Assembly: GCA_022360875.1 (NCBI GenBank)
Contig: JAKSBZ010000326.1
Location: 25,140-89,139, forward strand
DNA: 64,000 bases
DNA from: Cytophagales bacterium
GTDB taxonomy: Bacteria; Bacteroidota; Bacteroidia; Cytophagales; Cyclobacteriaceae
Reading direction: 5' to 3'
Shown: positions 28,634-38,074 of the stretch, one piece after another
Layout of the letters: every line of letters starts with the position of its first letter
Numbering within the stretch: position 1 is the first letter of the stretch
Made by a program: the position numbers and the translations under genes
Notes under the pieces: model-generated
What the model saw: only the letters and a program-made list of their open reading frames with translations
Database searches by the model: none
Told to the model about the DNA's origin: nothing

Positions 28634-29479
28634 ATGCGAAAGGTTTTGAAGATTTCATACGGAGTCGCTTTGGCGGCCATTATGCTGTTTGCTCCCTCAT
28701 GTGCGAGCAAATTTCAAAAACTAAGAAAAAGCACCAATGTGAAAAACAAGCTGGCCGGTGCAGACTCCTACTACGAAGCAAAGAAGTACTACAAGGCTTC
28801 GTTGCTTTACGAAGAAATACAGCCTGTTTTGCGAGGCGCCCGGGAAGGAGAAGACGTGCTGTACAAGCTCGCCTACAGTCATTTCTACCAAAAAGACTAC
28901 ATCATCGCTTCGCATTACTTTGAGCGATTTTACAATACCTACGGCAGAAGCCCCCGTGCCGAAGAAGCAAGATACCAGGCGGCGCTCTGCAAGTACAATG
29001 AATCGCCGCGCTCTTCGCTTGACCAGTCGAGCACAAAAGAAGCTGCCGAGGCCATGCAGTCTTTCCTGAACCGCTACCCAAACAGCGAGCACAAACAGGA
29101 AGCTACGAAAATTATCGATGAAATGCAGAACAAACTGGCACTCAAAGCGTTTGAGAATGCCAGACAATACTTTAAAATCAGCAAGTTCAAAGCGGCGGTA
29201 GTCGCCTTCGAAAACTTCCGCAAAGGATATCCGGATTCAGACTATAACGAAGAAGCCGGCTTCATGAAGATAAAAGCACAGTATGAATATGCCAAACTGA
29301 GCTTTTACCTGAAACAAAAAGAGCGATTCCAGAAGGCAATTCGTTTTTACGAAGATTTCGTTGACCGATACCCTAACAGCAAATACCTGAAAAAGGCAGA
29401 AAAGATTTACGAAAATTCTATTAAAGAAGTAAAACGCCTAGCTGGTTATGAAAAACCGGCCCCGAAAAAAAATTCATAA
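28634..29479 (+). CDS. bamD: Outer membrane assembly lipoprotein BamD
   Basis: A 281-residue lipoprotein. The signal peptide ends in the lipobox APSC (Cys at about residue 23), and five or so TPR units follow (YYEAKKYYKASLLYEEI, then YPNSEHKQEATKII and YPDSDYNEEAGFMKI). BamD is the essential partner of BamA in folding outer-membrane beta-barrels. The downstream genes rpoZ, coaBC and porD follow on the same strand, an order I recall from other Bacteroidota genomes. Confidence 0.93.
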   Translation: MRKVLKISYGVALAAIMLFAPSCASKFQKLRKSTNVKNKLAGADSYYEAKKYYKASLLYEEIQPVLRGAREGEDVLYKLAYSHFYQKDYIIASHYFERFYNTYGRSPRAEEARYQAALCKYNESPRSSLDQSSTKEAAEAMQSFLNRYPNSEHKQEATKIIDEMQNKLALKAFENARQYFKISKFKAAVVAFENFRKGYPDSDYNEEAGFMKIKAQYEYAKLSFYLKQKERFQKAIRFYEDFVDRYPNSKYLKKAEKIYENSIKEVKRLAGYEKPAPKKNS

Positions 29480-29517
29480 TAATTTCAAAAGAACTTCATT
29501 AAACAATTAATAAATAT

Positions 29518-29826
29518 ATGGCTTCTAAACCTTCAATTGTAACAAGAGACCTGAATCAGCTAACAGAACCTACCGACAACCTGTACGAATCTCTGGTTAT
29601 CATCGGTAAGCGAGCACGCAACCTGTCTACTACCATGAAAGAGGAGTTGAGCGGGAAACTGGCTGAGTTTGCGTCTTCGGTAGACAACTTAGAAGAGGTT
29701 TTCGAAAATCGTGAGCAAATCGAGATTTCTAAATTCTACGAAAGACAGCCAAAGCCGAGCACCATTGCCACCGAGGAATTCCTTGACAGCAAGCTGCAGT
29801 GGAGAGAAAGATACAAAGAACACTAA
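29518..29826 (+). CDS. rpoZ: RNA polymerase omega subunit, Bacteroidota type
   Basis: A 102-residue protein with the omega-like segment LYESLVIIGKRARNLSTTMKEEL at residues 22-45 and a C-terminal extension special to this phylum. Omega assists folding and assembly of the beta-prime subunit. The gene lies 38 bases after bamD and 11 bases before coaBC, so it is in the middle of the operon. Confidence 0.88.
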   Translation: MASKPSIVTRDLNQLTEPTDNLYESLVIIGKRARNLSTTMKEELSGKLAEFASSVDNLEEVFENREQIEISKFYERQPKPSTIATEEFLDSKLQWRERYKEH

Positions 29827-29837
29827 TTTGACGACAC

Positions 29838-31043
29838 ATGCTCCAGGGGAAAAAAATTATTTTGGGGGTATGTGGAAGTATCGCCGCCTACAAGGCCGCT
29901 TTATTAACTCGACTATTAGTAAAAGAAGGGGCGGAAGTCAAAGTCATTATGACGGCTTCCGCCACTGAATTTATTACCCCCCTGACATTAGCCACTCTTT
30001 CAGGCAACCCTGTCCTCACCGACTTCTCGCAGGGAAAGACCGGCACTTGGAACAGCCACGTGGAACTGGGCCTCTGGGCGGATCTGATGCTCATTGCGCC
30101 GGCAACAGCCAAAACGCTTTCTCAAATGGCCTCCGGCCACTGCGACAACCTGCTGATCGCCGCTTACCTATCGGCAAGATGCCCTGTATACCTGTCTCCG
30201 GCTATGGATTTGGACATGTACACGCATCCAAGCACTTTGTCGAATTTGGAGAAGCTTCAGTCTTACGGAAACCGAATCCTTCAAGCCGAATACGGCGAGC
30301 TTGCCAGCGGACTGGTAGGCCAGGGAAGAATGGCGGAGCCCGAACATATTCTGAAGGCACTGCAGGCGCATTTTGCACAAGACCTGCCTCTGGCGGGAAA
30401 GAAGGTGCTGCTTACGGCAGGACCAACCCATGAAGCAATCGACCCGGTGCGGTTTATCGGCAACCACTCCAGCGGTAAAATGGGATATGAAATTGCCAAA
30501 GAACTGCTGGACAAAGGCGCCGAAGTGCATTTGGTTTCCGGACCTACACACTGCGCGCTGGAACACCCGAAACTTGAGCTGATCCGGGTTCATTCGGCAG
30601 AAGAAATGTTCGAGGCCAGCGAAGCTGTGTTTGAACAGTCAGACCTTGTGGTTCTGGCCGCAGCCGTTGCCGACTATACACCGAAGGAAGTCGCCAGCCA
30701 GAAAATCAAAAAAAATGACGGCGAACTGACGATTGCCTGCAAAAAAACAACCGACATTGCCAAAACGCTGGGCGCCCGGAAAACGGGGCAGTTCATGGTG
30801 GGGTTTGCACTGGAAACCCACAATGAAGAAGCCAATGCCCAAAGCAAAATGGAAAGGAAAAACCTGGATATGATCGTTCTGAATTCTCTAAACGACCAGG
30901 GAGCCGGCTTCGGCCACGACACAAATAAAGTGACCATTATGGACAGCAAAGGAAACAAACAAGCCTTTGCGCTTAAATCCAAGACAGAAGTGGCCCGCGA
31001 CATTGTACAGGCAATTATTGCCCGAATGAAAGTCGAGGCCTAG
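29838..31043 (+). CDS. coaBC: Phosphopantothenoylcysteine synthetase/decarboxylase
   Basis: A 401-residue bifunctional enzyme of coenzyme A synthesis. Residues 1-185 form the FMN-dependent decarboxylase CoaC (GSIAAYKAALL, HVELGLWAD with the active-site His, SPAMDLDMYTHPS). Residues 190-401 form the ligase CoaB (AGPTHEAIDPVRFIGNHSSGKMG, and the KKNDG loop). Activation uses a nucleotide, with CTP in most bacteria. It makes 4'-phosphopantetheine from 4'-phosphopantothenate and cysteine. A strong terminator follows. Confidence 0.96.
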   Translation: MLQGKKIILGVCGSIAAYKAALLTRLLVKEGAEVKVIMTASATEFITPLTLATLSGNPVLTDFSQGKTGTWNSHVELGLWADLMLIAPATAKTLSQMASGHCDNLLIAAYLSARCPVYLSPAMDLDMYTHPSTLSNLEKLQSYGNRILQAEYGELASGLVGQGRMAEPEHILKALQAHFAQDLPLAGKKVLLTAGPTHEAIDPVRFIGNHSSGKMGYEIAKELLDKGAEVHLVSGPTHCALEHPKLELIRVHSAEEMFEASEAVFEQSDLVVLAAAVADYTPKEVASQKIKKNDGELTIACKKTTDIAKTLGARKTGQFMVGFALETHNEEANAQSKMERKNLDMIVLNSLNDQGAGFGHDTNKVTIMDSKGNKQAFALKSKTEVARDIVQAIIARMKVEA

Positions 31044-31065
31044 GCCTGCAGCAAAATACATTGAT

Positions 31066-31095
31066 AAAGCCGCGCTTGTTGCGCGGCTTTTTTAT
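31066..31095 (+). terminator. Intrinsic terminator after coaBC
   Basis: A perfect ten-base stem AAAGCCGCGC / GCGCGGCTTT with loop TTGTT runs into six T. It separates coaBC from porD, so porD must rely on read-through or its own promoter. Confidence 0.88.
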
Positions 31096-31181
31096 TTAAC
31101 AGGTTTTTCTTAAACTAGTAGAAATAAGCGTCCATAAAAAAACAGCTGTTTTCGGTTTTATTAAAAAAAACAAATCGCGCC

Positions 31182-32090
31182 ATGATGAATACCCTGAAAA
31201 AAATATCCCTGTTTGCTTTAATGCTTGCCGGAACCCATTTGCTCAAAGCCCAGGAACTGAACTGCCGGGTGGTAGTGAACGGCGAAACGGCAGGCCTGAC
31301 AGACAAATCGGTTTTCCGGGACATGGAAGAATCATTTTCACGATTTCTGAACGAGCAGTCATGGACAGAGCTTAGCTACCAGCCCCAGGAACGGATCAAA
31401 TGCAACCTGGTTGTCAATATTGAGTCTGTATCAGGCGTATCGAATTTCAAGGCGACGGCCACCGTGCAGGCCGCGCGTCCGGTATACAACTCCACCTACG
31501 AGACGCTCTTTTTCTTTATGTTCGGCGACAAAGATTTTTCCTTTGAATACACAGAATCCCAGCCTCTGGTGTATGCCGAGAACAGCTATTCGAACAACAT
31601 CACTTCTCTGCTTTCATTTTACGCCTACCTGATCATCGGAATGGACCTTGACACCTTTTCCCTGCTGGGAGGCAACGAATATCTTGACATCGCCAGGGAC
31701 ATTGTCAGCAACTCCCAAAACCAGGGATATCCGGGCTGGGAATACACAAAAAGCCCAAACAGCCGCGCGTGGCTTACTGAGGACCTGCAAAACGGACAAA
31801 TGCTCCCGTACCGCGAAGGAATGTACACTTACCACCGGCAGGGAATGGATCTGCTTGTAGACAAGCCCGACGAAGCGCGCGTCAACATTCTTTCTTTTTT
31901 AAAAAATCTGGAAAAACTAAATGAGCTCCGTCCCAATTCCTTGCTGATCAGACAATTCTTTTATGCCAAAGCCAGCGAAATCGCCAACATCTTTTCCAAA
32001 GGAGACATACAGGTACGAAAACAAGCCTATGAAATCCTTACGAAGGTTAATCCTACGGAAACAGAAACTTATGCTAAGATTCTGAAATAA
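31182..32090 (+). CDS. porD: PorD (DUF4835 family), T9SS-associated protein
   Basis: A 302-residue exported protein. The signal peptide ends in KAQ, followed by ELNCRVVVNGE, the start of the DUF4835 family. The conserved segment LSFYAYLIIGMDLDTFSLLGG and a C-terminal helical part (LEKLNELRPNSLLIRQFFYAKASEI) are present. Family members are called PorD in type IX secretion systems, where the exact role is not settled. The position after coaBC is one I recall from other Bacteroidota. It is convergent with trkH, with nine bases between them. Confidence 0.87.
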   Translation: MMNTLKKISLFALMLAGTHLLKAQELNCRVVVNGETAGLTDKSVFRDMEESFSRFLNEQSWTELSYQPQERIKCNLVVNIESVSGVSNFKATATVQAARPVYNSTYETLFFFMFGDKDFSFEYTESQPLVYAENSYSNNITSLLSFYAYLIIGMDLDTFSLLGGNEYLDIARDIVSNSQNQGYPGWEYTKSPNSRAWLTEDLQNGQMLPYREGMYTYHRQGMDLLVDKPDEARVNILSFLKNLEKLNELRPNSLLIRQFFYAKASEIANIFSKGDIQVRKQAYEILTKVNPTETETYAKILK

Positions 32091-32099
32091 AGCTTAGCC

Positions 32100-33557
32100 T
32101 TAATAATCTTTCCAGAAAACAGGGGAGAAAATCAAAATTACTGTAAAAAGCTCAAGCCTGCCCAGCAACATCATAAAACTCAATAACCACTTGGCGACAT
32201 CCGACAAATGAGCAAAATTGTCGACCGGACCGACCGTTCCAAGCCCCGGTCCGATGTTGCCCAGCGAAGTGGCCACCGAACCGATGGCCGTCATAAAATC
32301 GGCCCCGGTCATTGCCATAAGCAGAGTTCCGACACCGAAAATGATCAGATAAACAATCATGAAGGCCAGCACATTGAAGGTTACATGGCTGGAAATCGCC
32401 TTTCCGTTTACCCGCACCGGAAGCACGCCGTGCGGGTGCAGCTGCCGCTTAAGCTCCAGCAGACTATTTTTCACCAAAATAACATGCCGGATAATCTTTA
32501 CACCTCCGGCAGTGGAGCCCGCAGAAGCTCCCACAAACATCAGCAGAAAAATAATCAGCAGCGCAAAACCTCCCCATTGCGAGTAATCGGCGGTTACATA
32601 GCCCGTCGTGGTAACAATAGACACAATCTGAAACAAAGAGTCCCGAAAAGCTTTCTCCCAAACCGGATCAAACTGCAAGACAACCAAAAATACCGCTGCC
32701 GTCACCGCAATGGTCATTAGACCATAAACTCTGAATTCTTCGTTCCGAAGCACTTGCTTTATTTTGCCATGAAACAACAGGTAGGTCATTGAAAAGTTTG
32801 TCCCGGCCATGAACATAAAAAAGATAATGACATATTGTATGTACGGACTTGTGTAAAAAGCAACGCTGTCCTGTTTGGTGGAAAAACCGCCAGTAGCAAG
32901 GGTTGTAAGACTGTGATTGAAAGCCTCGGTGAAACTCATGCCACCAAACATAAGCAGAATCGTTTCGGCGAGCGTCAGCCCAAGATAAATCAGCCAAAGA
33001 CGCTTTGCCGTATCGGTAATCCGCGGCTTCAGCTTGTCTGGGCTTAAGCCCGGCGACTCAGCGGAAAAAAGCTGAATGCCCCCGATGCCCAGCAAAGGAA
33101 AAATGGCAACGGTCAGCACAATTATACCCATGCCGCCAATCCATTGCGTCATGCTTCGCCATGTCAGTATACCGACAGGCAATTCTTCAATATTGTTTAA
33201 AATAGATGCGCCAGTTGTGGTATAGCCAGAAACAGTCTCGAAAAAGGCATCGGTAAAACTCGAAATTGCACCGCTGAAAAGATAAGGAAGCGTGGCAAAA
33301 AGCGACATGGTAAGCCACCCCACCGTTACGATCACCAGTCCGTCCCGCTTCTTCAGTGATTTGTTCCGCGCGCTGCGCGTGCCCCAAAACGCAGCAAATC
33401 CCACCGCCGCATTTACAAAAAAAGACAAAACCAGCGGCTTCCATGCTTCTTCCTGGTGCGCCAGGGCAAACGGAATGCACAAAGCAATAAACAGACTGTT
33501 GATGATCAGCAGCAAACCCAAAATATGGGCGATCATCTTTATATTCAATAACTTCAT
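32100..33557 (-). CDS. trkH: Potassium uptake membrane protein TrkH/KtrB
   Basis: A 485-residue K+ channel-like subunit with four membrane-pore-membrane units. Selectivity-filter glycines are visible in TTTGASI, TTLATGGFST, TTTGYVTAD and GNIGPG. It works with the TrkA NAD-binding subunit, encoded immediately upstream on the same strand. A hairpin plus T-run lies in the 99-base gap between them, so their transcripts may be partly separated. Confidence 0.95.
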   Translation of the reverse strand: MKLLNIKMIAHILGLLLIINSLFIALCIPFALAHQEEAWKPLVLSFFVNAAVGFAAFWGTRSARNKSLKKRDGLVIVTVGWLTMSLFATLPYLFSGAISSFTDAFFETVSGYTTTGASILNNIEELPVGILTWRSMTQWIGGMGIIVLTVAIFPLLGIGGIQLFSAESPGLSPDKLKPRITDTAKRLWLIYLGLTLAETILLMFGGMSFTEAFNHSLTTLATGGFSTKQDSVAFYTSPYIQYVIIFFMFMAGTNFSMTYLLFHGKIKQVLRNEEFRVYGLMTIAVTAAVFLVVLQFDPVWEKAFRDSLFQIVSIVTTTGYVTADYSQWGGFALLIIFLLMFVGASAGSTAGGVKIIRHVILVKNSLLELKRQLHPHGVLPVRVNGKAISSHVTFNVLAFMIVYLIIFGVGTLLMAMTGADFMTAIGSVATSLGNIGPGLGTVGPVDNFAHLSDVAKWLLSFMMLLGRLELFTVILIFSPVFWKDY

Positions 33558-33629
33558 GACGGCAAATAAGTGCTGCCAGTAATTTAACTCATGTTGATAT
33601 TAGGATAAATTGCTGGCTATAAAACATAA

Positions 33630-33660
33630 CTGAAAATAATAAAAAGTACGAAGTACTTAA
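33630..33660 (-). repeat. Hairpin/T-run repeat, copy 1 (end of trkA)
   Basis: On the minus strand AAGTAC-TTC-GTACTT is followed by TTTTATTATTTTCAG. The stem overlaps the end of trkA and looks like an intrinsic terminator or attenuator. A nearly identical sequence of about 30 bases lies at 56462-56495 in the opposite orientation. Confidence 0.7.
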
Positions 33661-35036
33661 TTAAAAAATTTGGCAATAATCCCGTCATTCTGGGGTCTGA
33701 AAAGCTTTTCAACTTCTTTAAGCCCTTCGGTTTTGGACAGCACCACAACTCGGTCTTTTGGCAAAAAAGTGAAATTTCCGCTTATCGTTTTTCCTTCTCC
33801 CCTGCGGATCACGCCGCCCACCACCGTTCCTTTAGGAAAGGATATATCTTTTACCTGCATATTCACGACTTCCGAGGTTTCAGCCAGCTCAAACTCAAGA
33901 ATCTCTGCATCAAGGCCGTGAACGCCGGCAATCGAAATCAGATTTCCCTGGCGCACGTATCGGGAAATAAAATTCGCGGCAATCAGCTTTTTGTTGATCA
34001 TGGTATCCACTCCGATCTGCTGAGAAAGATGAATATAATCCAAATTCTCAACCATGGCGATCGTTTTAGGCACACCGTGTTTTTTAGCCATCAGACAGGA
34101 AATGATATTCGTTTCGGAATTGCCTGTTACGGCAAGAAAAGCATCCACGTCATCAATGCTTTCCTGCTTAAGCAACTCCACATCATTGGCGTCTCCGTGA
34201 ATTACCAGCACATTGTCACCGACAATGTCAGTGAGCCACTCGCACTTCTCGCGCTCTTTCTCCACGATCTTGACCCGATACTTCTTCGACAGAATGCGCG
34301 CTGCGTTTACACCCGTTCGGCTGCCTCCCATAATCATCAGATTTCGGATTTTGCGGTGCACGGTATGCTTGAACTCGTACACGCAATCAACGCCGCTGGG
34401 TTCGGCTATGAAATACACATAATCCGAAGGATTCACCTCTGTGTTTCCATTCGGTATAATGGTTTCATGTTCCCTCAGTATCGCCGCAATGACAAAGTTT
34501 TTCCGCTCTTTCAGGTTGTCTATTTCACGGACGGTTTTGTGGGCGATGACATCTCCCTCCTCCACGCGAATGCCGACCAGCGAAAGGATACCGCGGTCGA
34601 ATTCAAAAGTCTCGGTGAGCGAGGCTTCGCGCAATAAACGCTTGATTTCTTTCGCGGCTAATGATTCGGGTGAAATAAGCGAATCAATTCCCATGGTTTT
34701 TAGATCCAACACCTCTTTGTCGTACAAAAACTCCAAGTTGCTGATACGCGCAATGGTTCGCTTCACTCCAAGCCGCTTGCCAATCATGGCCGTGGCCAGG
34801 TTGGTTTCTTCGGCCGGAGTAACACAGATAAGCAAATCGGCTTTAGCGATTTTTGCCTCCAGCAACACCTTGAACGAGGTGGAATTGCCAACTACCGCCG
34901 CCACATCCAGATGATTGGCAACATACTGCAAACGCTCCTTGTCGGTGTCAATCAGCACGATATCGTGTTGTTCGTGAGCTAACTGCTTGGCTAAATGGAA
35001 GCCTACTTCTCCGGCACCTGCAACGATGATATGCAT
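33657..35036 (-). CDS. trkA: Potassium uptake regulator TrkA
   Basis: A 459-residue peripheral protein with two tandem RCK (TrkA-N plus TrkA-C) units. The first Rossmann motif is IIVAGAGEVGFHLAKQL (3-19) and the second LMIMGGSRTGVNAARIL (233-249). It gates the TrkH channel according to NAD(H)/ATP. It is transcribed just before trkH. Confidence 0.95.
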   Translation of the reverse strand: MHIIVAGAGEVGFHLAKQLAHEQHDIVLIDTDKERLQYVANHLDVAAVVGNSTSFKVLLEAKIAKADLLICVTPAEETNLATAMIGKRLGVKRTIARISNLEFLYDKEVLDLKTMGIDSLISPESLAAKEIKRLLREASLTETFEFDRGILSLVGIRVEEGDVIAHKTVREIDNLKERKNFVIAAILREHETIIPNGNTEVNPSDYVYFIAEPSGVDCVYEFKHTVHRKIRNLMIMGGSRTGVNAARILSKKYRVKIVEKEREKCEWLTDIVGDNVLVIHGDANDVELLKQESIDDVDAFLAVTGNSETNIISCLMAKKHGVPKTIAMVENLDYIHLSQQIGVDTMINKKLIAANFISRYVRQGNLISIAGVHGLDAEILEFELAETSEVVNMQVKDISFPKGTVVGGVIRRGEGKTISGNFTFLPKDRVVVLSKTEGLKEVEKLFRPQNDGIIAKFFN

Positions 35037-35353
35037 AGGGGTCTATATAGAGTTTAATGTTTGTTTTTCACTGGTACTGAATTTTCTCCGTGTAAAAAAT
35101 GGAGGATTTCTCAGCAGCAAGTTAATTTTTATTGCTATTTAAAAAAATTTACATGTTATAAATCCTTTCGGCACAGACAAATTATGGAACACTTCTTTGA
35201 GTTTTTCCCAAAAGTAAGAAACCGGAGCCTTCATGCACACTTTCCCTGCTTCCTGCGGGAACAACTAAAATCCTACATGTTTTCAGAAATAACGTCCTAG
35301 GGTTCTTCCCTGCGAGTGGATAAGCTTTTGATTTAAACCTTTCATTCCAGGAA

Positions 35354-35381
35354 GGGTTTTACTCTTCAGAGTACAAAACCC
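35354..35381 (+). promoter_or_regulatory. Hairpin in the leader of the ECF sigma factor
   Basis: GGGTTTT-ACTCT-TC-AGAGT-AC-AAAACCC forms a 12-base-pair stem with a two-base bulge. No T-run follows, so it is not a standard terminator. It lies 126 bases before the start codon and just before the CAA tract. Confidence 0.6.
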
Positions 35382-35408
35382 GCTGGAGTGAGCAACAACG
35401 CGCATCCG

Positions 35409-35468
35409 CAACAACAACAGCAACAACAGCAACAACAACACTGCGCGGCAACAACAGCAACAACAACA
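35409..35468 (+). repeat. CAA/CAG triplet repeat tract
   Basis: Two blocks of imperfect CAA triplets (35409-35440 and 35449-35468) are separated by an eight-base G/C-rich spacer. They end 39 bases before the start codon of the sigma factor and would be unstructured in RNA. Confidence 0.9.
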
Positions 35469-35507
35469 CCCGGCTTGCCGGATTTTCAAATCAAAAACTC
35501 AATTGTT

Positions 35508-36014
35508 ATGACTGGAGCAGAATTTAGTCAGAACATTAATCAATTGTCTTCTTCTTTGAAGCCCTTTGCCATGCGGCTTACCAAAGACATTGAAGACGCT
35601 AATGATCTGATGCAGGAAACCGTGCTGAAAGCCTTCAATAATCGGGACAAATTTGCAGAAGGAACCAATCTGAAGGCTTGGCTTTATACCATCATGAAAA
35701 ACACCTTCATCACCAATTACCAGCGCATGGTAAGAAGGAATACTTTCATCGACACCACCGACAATCTTCATTACATTAACTCTACGGGCAGCACCACGGA
35801 AAACATGGCTTATGCTGGTTTTACCATGAGAGACATCAAAAGAGCAATCGCCCGTCTAGAAGACAATTACCGCATACCTTTTCTCATGCACTTCAGAGGC
35901 TTCAAATATCACGAAATCGCTGAGCAGCTGGGCATTCCAATTGGAACCGTCAAAAACAGAATCCACATTGCGAGAAAAGACCTGAAAAGTATGTTAAAAA
36001 ATTACGAACGATAG
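35508..36014 (+). CDS. ECF RNA polymerase sigma factor
   Basis: A 168-residue sigma-70 family factor with only regions 2 and 4. Region 2 is at about 15-75 (RLTKDIEDANDLMQETVLKAF, then LKAWLYTIMKNTFITNYQR) and region 4 at about 105-165 (IARLEDNYRIPFLMHFRGF, EIAEQLGIPIGTVKNRIHIAR). The start at 35508 fits the family. A GTG 120 bases upstream in the same frame would add a poly-glutamine segment and is unlikely. No anti-sigma factor gene follows; glyA is next. The target regulon cannot be told from this window. Confidence 0.92.
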   Translation: MTGAEFSQNINQLSSSLKPFAMRLTKDIEDANDLMQETVLKAFNNRDKFAEGTNLKAWLYTIMKNTFITNYQRMVRRNTFIDTTDNLHYINSTGSTTENMAYAGFTMRDIKRAIARLEDNYRIPFLMHFRGFKYHEIAEQLGIPIGTVKNRIHIARKDLKSMLKNYER

Positions 36015-36233
36015 CAGAACGCGAGCGGGGCCCAGGCTTCGCTCACCTGTCTTTCAGGCAAAAAAAATAAACTTCAATTTGTCTTTTCACTTCCTGTGAA
36101 TTGCATTATTTTTAATTATCACAACCATTTCTATTTTTTTATTTAACCAACCCGCTCTTTTATTACAAAATACTTAAAGTAGTTTTAAATGGAAATATTT
36201 TCTCTTTTACAAGGGAATATTCGATCTCTTTTC

Positions 36234-36241
36234 TATTTTTG
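36234..36241 (+). promoter_or_regulatory. Possible -7 element upstream of glyA
   Basis: TATTTTTG matches TAnnTTTG and lies 30 bases before the glyA start. No TTG is found at the matching -33 distance, so the call is weak. Confidence 0.3.
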
Positions 36242-36271
36242 GCTTAACACAAACTGACACATCGCTACACT

Positions 36272-37543
36272 ATGAAGAGAGACACGATAATCTTCGAGCT
36301 AATCGAACAAGAAGGCCGTCGCCAAGAAGAAGGAATAGAACTGATTGCATCGGAAAACTTCACTTCCAAGCAAGTGATGGAGGCGCAGGGAAGCGTCTTA
36401 ACCAACAAATACGCTGAAGGACTGCCGAACAAAAGGTACTACGGAGGCTGCCAGGTAGTCGACAAAGTCGAGCAGCTGGCAATTGACCGGGCCAAAAAAC
36501 TCTTCGGAGCAAGCTGGGCCAACGTACAGCCGCACTCTGGCGCCCAGGCAAACGCCGCAGTGATGCTTGCCGCATTGAACCCCGGTGACCGAATTCTAGG
36601 CTTCGACTTGTCGCACGGCGGACATTTAACGCACGGATCAACCGTCAACTTTTCGGGCAAGCTTTACAAGCCGCATTTTTACGGCGTGGAAAAAGAAACG
36701 GGACTCATCGACTGGGAAAAAGTAGCCCAAAAGGCCAAAGAAGTGAAGCCTAAACTGATTATCTGCGGCGCTTCGGCATACAGCAGAGACTGGAACTACA
36801 AACGCCTCCGGGAAGCGGCCGACGAAGCAGGTGCTTTGTTGATGGCGGATATCTCGCACCCGGCGGGGCTTATTGCCAAAGGACTTCTGAATGATCCTCT
36901 GGAGCATTGTCATATTGTTACAACCACAACCCATAAAACACTCAGAGGACCGCGCGGAGGGCTTATCATGCTGCGCCATGACATCGACAATCCGATGGGG
37001 CACAAAACCCCTAAAGGAGCAATCAAAAAACTGTCGCAGGTGCTTGACGGAGCGGTATTTCCGGGAACACAAGGCGGTCCGCTGGAGCATGTCATCGCCG
37101 CCAAAGCCGTGGCTTTCGAAGAGGCTCTCAGCGACGAATACAAAGAATACGTGGAGCAGGTAAGAAGAAATGCCCAGGCAATGGCAAAAGCATTCGCTGC
37201 CCGCGGATACGACATCATTTCGGGAGGCACGGACAACCACATGATGCTTATCGACCTTCGCTCAAAAGGCCTGACCGGAAAACTTGCCGAGAACACGCTG
37301 GTTCTGGCAGACATTACCATTAACAAAAACATGGTGCCTTTCGACGACAAGTCTCCGTTCGTTACTTCAGGAATGCGCGTAGGCACGGCGGCCGTTACCA
37401 CAAGAGGAATGAAAGAAGAACATATGGAAACCATTGTCAGCTTCATTGACCGCGTGCTGGCAAACCACGAGAGCGAATCGGTGATTTCTGAAACGAAGAA
37501 GGAAATAAACAAATGGATGAAAAACTTCCCGCTTTACGCATAA
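36272..37543 (+). CDS. glyA: Serine hydroxymethyltransferase
   Basis: A 423-residue PLP enzyme that interconverts serine and glycine and loads one-carbon units onto tetrahydrofolate. The PLP lysine is Lys222 in [14 protein letters not shown], and the N-terminal [17 protein letters not shown] and [15 protein letters not shown] motifs are intact. It is monocistronic, with a 257-base A/T-rich gap before it and a terminator after it. Confidence 0.98.
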   Translation: MKRDTIIFELIEQEGRRQEEGIELIASENFTSKQVMEAQGSVLTNKYAEGLPNKRYYGGCQVVDKVEQLAIDRAKKLFGASWANVQPHSGAQANAAVMLAALNPGDRILGFDLSHGGHLTHGSTVNFSGKLYKPHFYGVEKETGLIDWEKVAQKAKEVKPKLIICGASAYSRDWNYKRLREAADEAGALLMADISHPAGLIAKGLLNDPLEHCHIVTTTTHKTLRGPRGGLIMLRHDIDNPMGHKTPKGAIKKLSQVLDGAVFPGTQGGPLEHVIAAKAVAFEEALSDEYKEYVEQVRRNAQAMAKAFAARGYDIISGGTDNHMMLIDLRSKGLTGKLAENTLVLADITINKNMVPFDDKSPFVTSGMRVGTAAVTTRGMKEEHMETIVSFIDRVLANHESESVISETKKEINKWMKNFPLYA

Positions 37544-37569
37544 AATAATCTGACGGATTTATTAACCCG

Positions 37570-37598
37570 AAAAAGCTGTTCTGAGGAACGGCTTTTTT
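37570..37598 (+). terminator. Intrinsic terminator of glyA
   Basis: A stem AAAAAGCTGTTC / GAACGGCTTTTT (one G-U pair) with loop TGAG ends in six T, about 27 bases after the stop codon. Confidence 0.88.
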
Positions 37599-38074
37599 GG
37601 CTTAAGCACGGCAATACCATTCGAAAAGAACGAAGCAAAGAAAAACGCTTAAAAATCAGAAATATCTTTCTAAAAGCAGTTAAACACCCTTCCAGCCCAT
37701 AGCGTGAGAAGGATACGCACACATTTAGCTGCACACCTGGAAAAAGATGTTATACAAAACATAGAAACGAGCAAAAAGAAATCTCTATAAACAAGCACGA
37801 AACAGCTATTTGAAGCACTATCAGAGAACCTGCGCCCCCTTGGTCGCAAATGCTCATCTAAAAAATGTAACTTATCAGGGATGTACAACCCCTCTCCATT
37901 TTCTTTTATAAAAAGAATAATGAGGATAACCGAATTTTTGTAAGTTTCTGCGCTTTGCTGAAAAAACTGCCAGTGCAAGAAAGAAACTGATTACGCAGCT
38001 TATTCAAAACATTCCGGCATTCTCAGTTTTTGTCAGCAAGGTCTGCAAAGCGGACTTAAAACAAGAAAAAGTCA
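37599..38074. other. Intergenic region without recognised genes
   Basis: These 476 bases between the glyA terminator and the broken LpxR-like gene contain only short, A/T-rich frames. A 102-codon minus-strand frame (37670-37978) has no recognisable domain or signal. I see nothing I can support here. Confidence 0.5.

Larger units (their letters stand above)
35037..35507. other. Long leader/intergenic region before the ECF sigma factor
   Basis: This stretch of 471 bases separates trkA from the sigma factor start codon. Its first two thirds show nothing recognisable. The last 155 bases hold a hairpin (35354-35381) and then CAA repeats (35409-35468), described separately. No standard promoter pair was found. 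Confidence 0.6.

Noticed and set aside
35388..35507. An N-terminal poly-glutamine extension of the ECF sigma factor from a GTG start
   Set aside because: Sigma region 2 begins normally at the ATG at 35508; the triplets are more likely leader RNA.
37670..37978. A 102-codon minus-strand frame after glyA
   Set aside because: No family, no ribosome-binding site and odd composition; the glyA terminator explains the region better.
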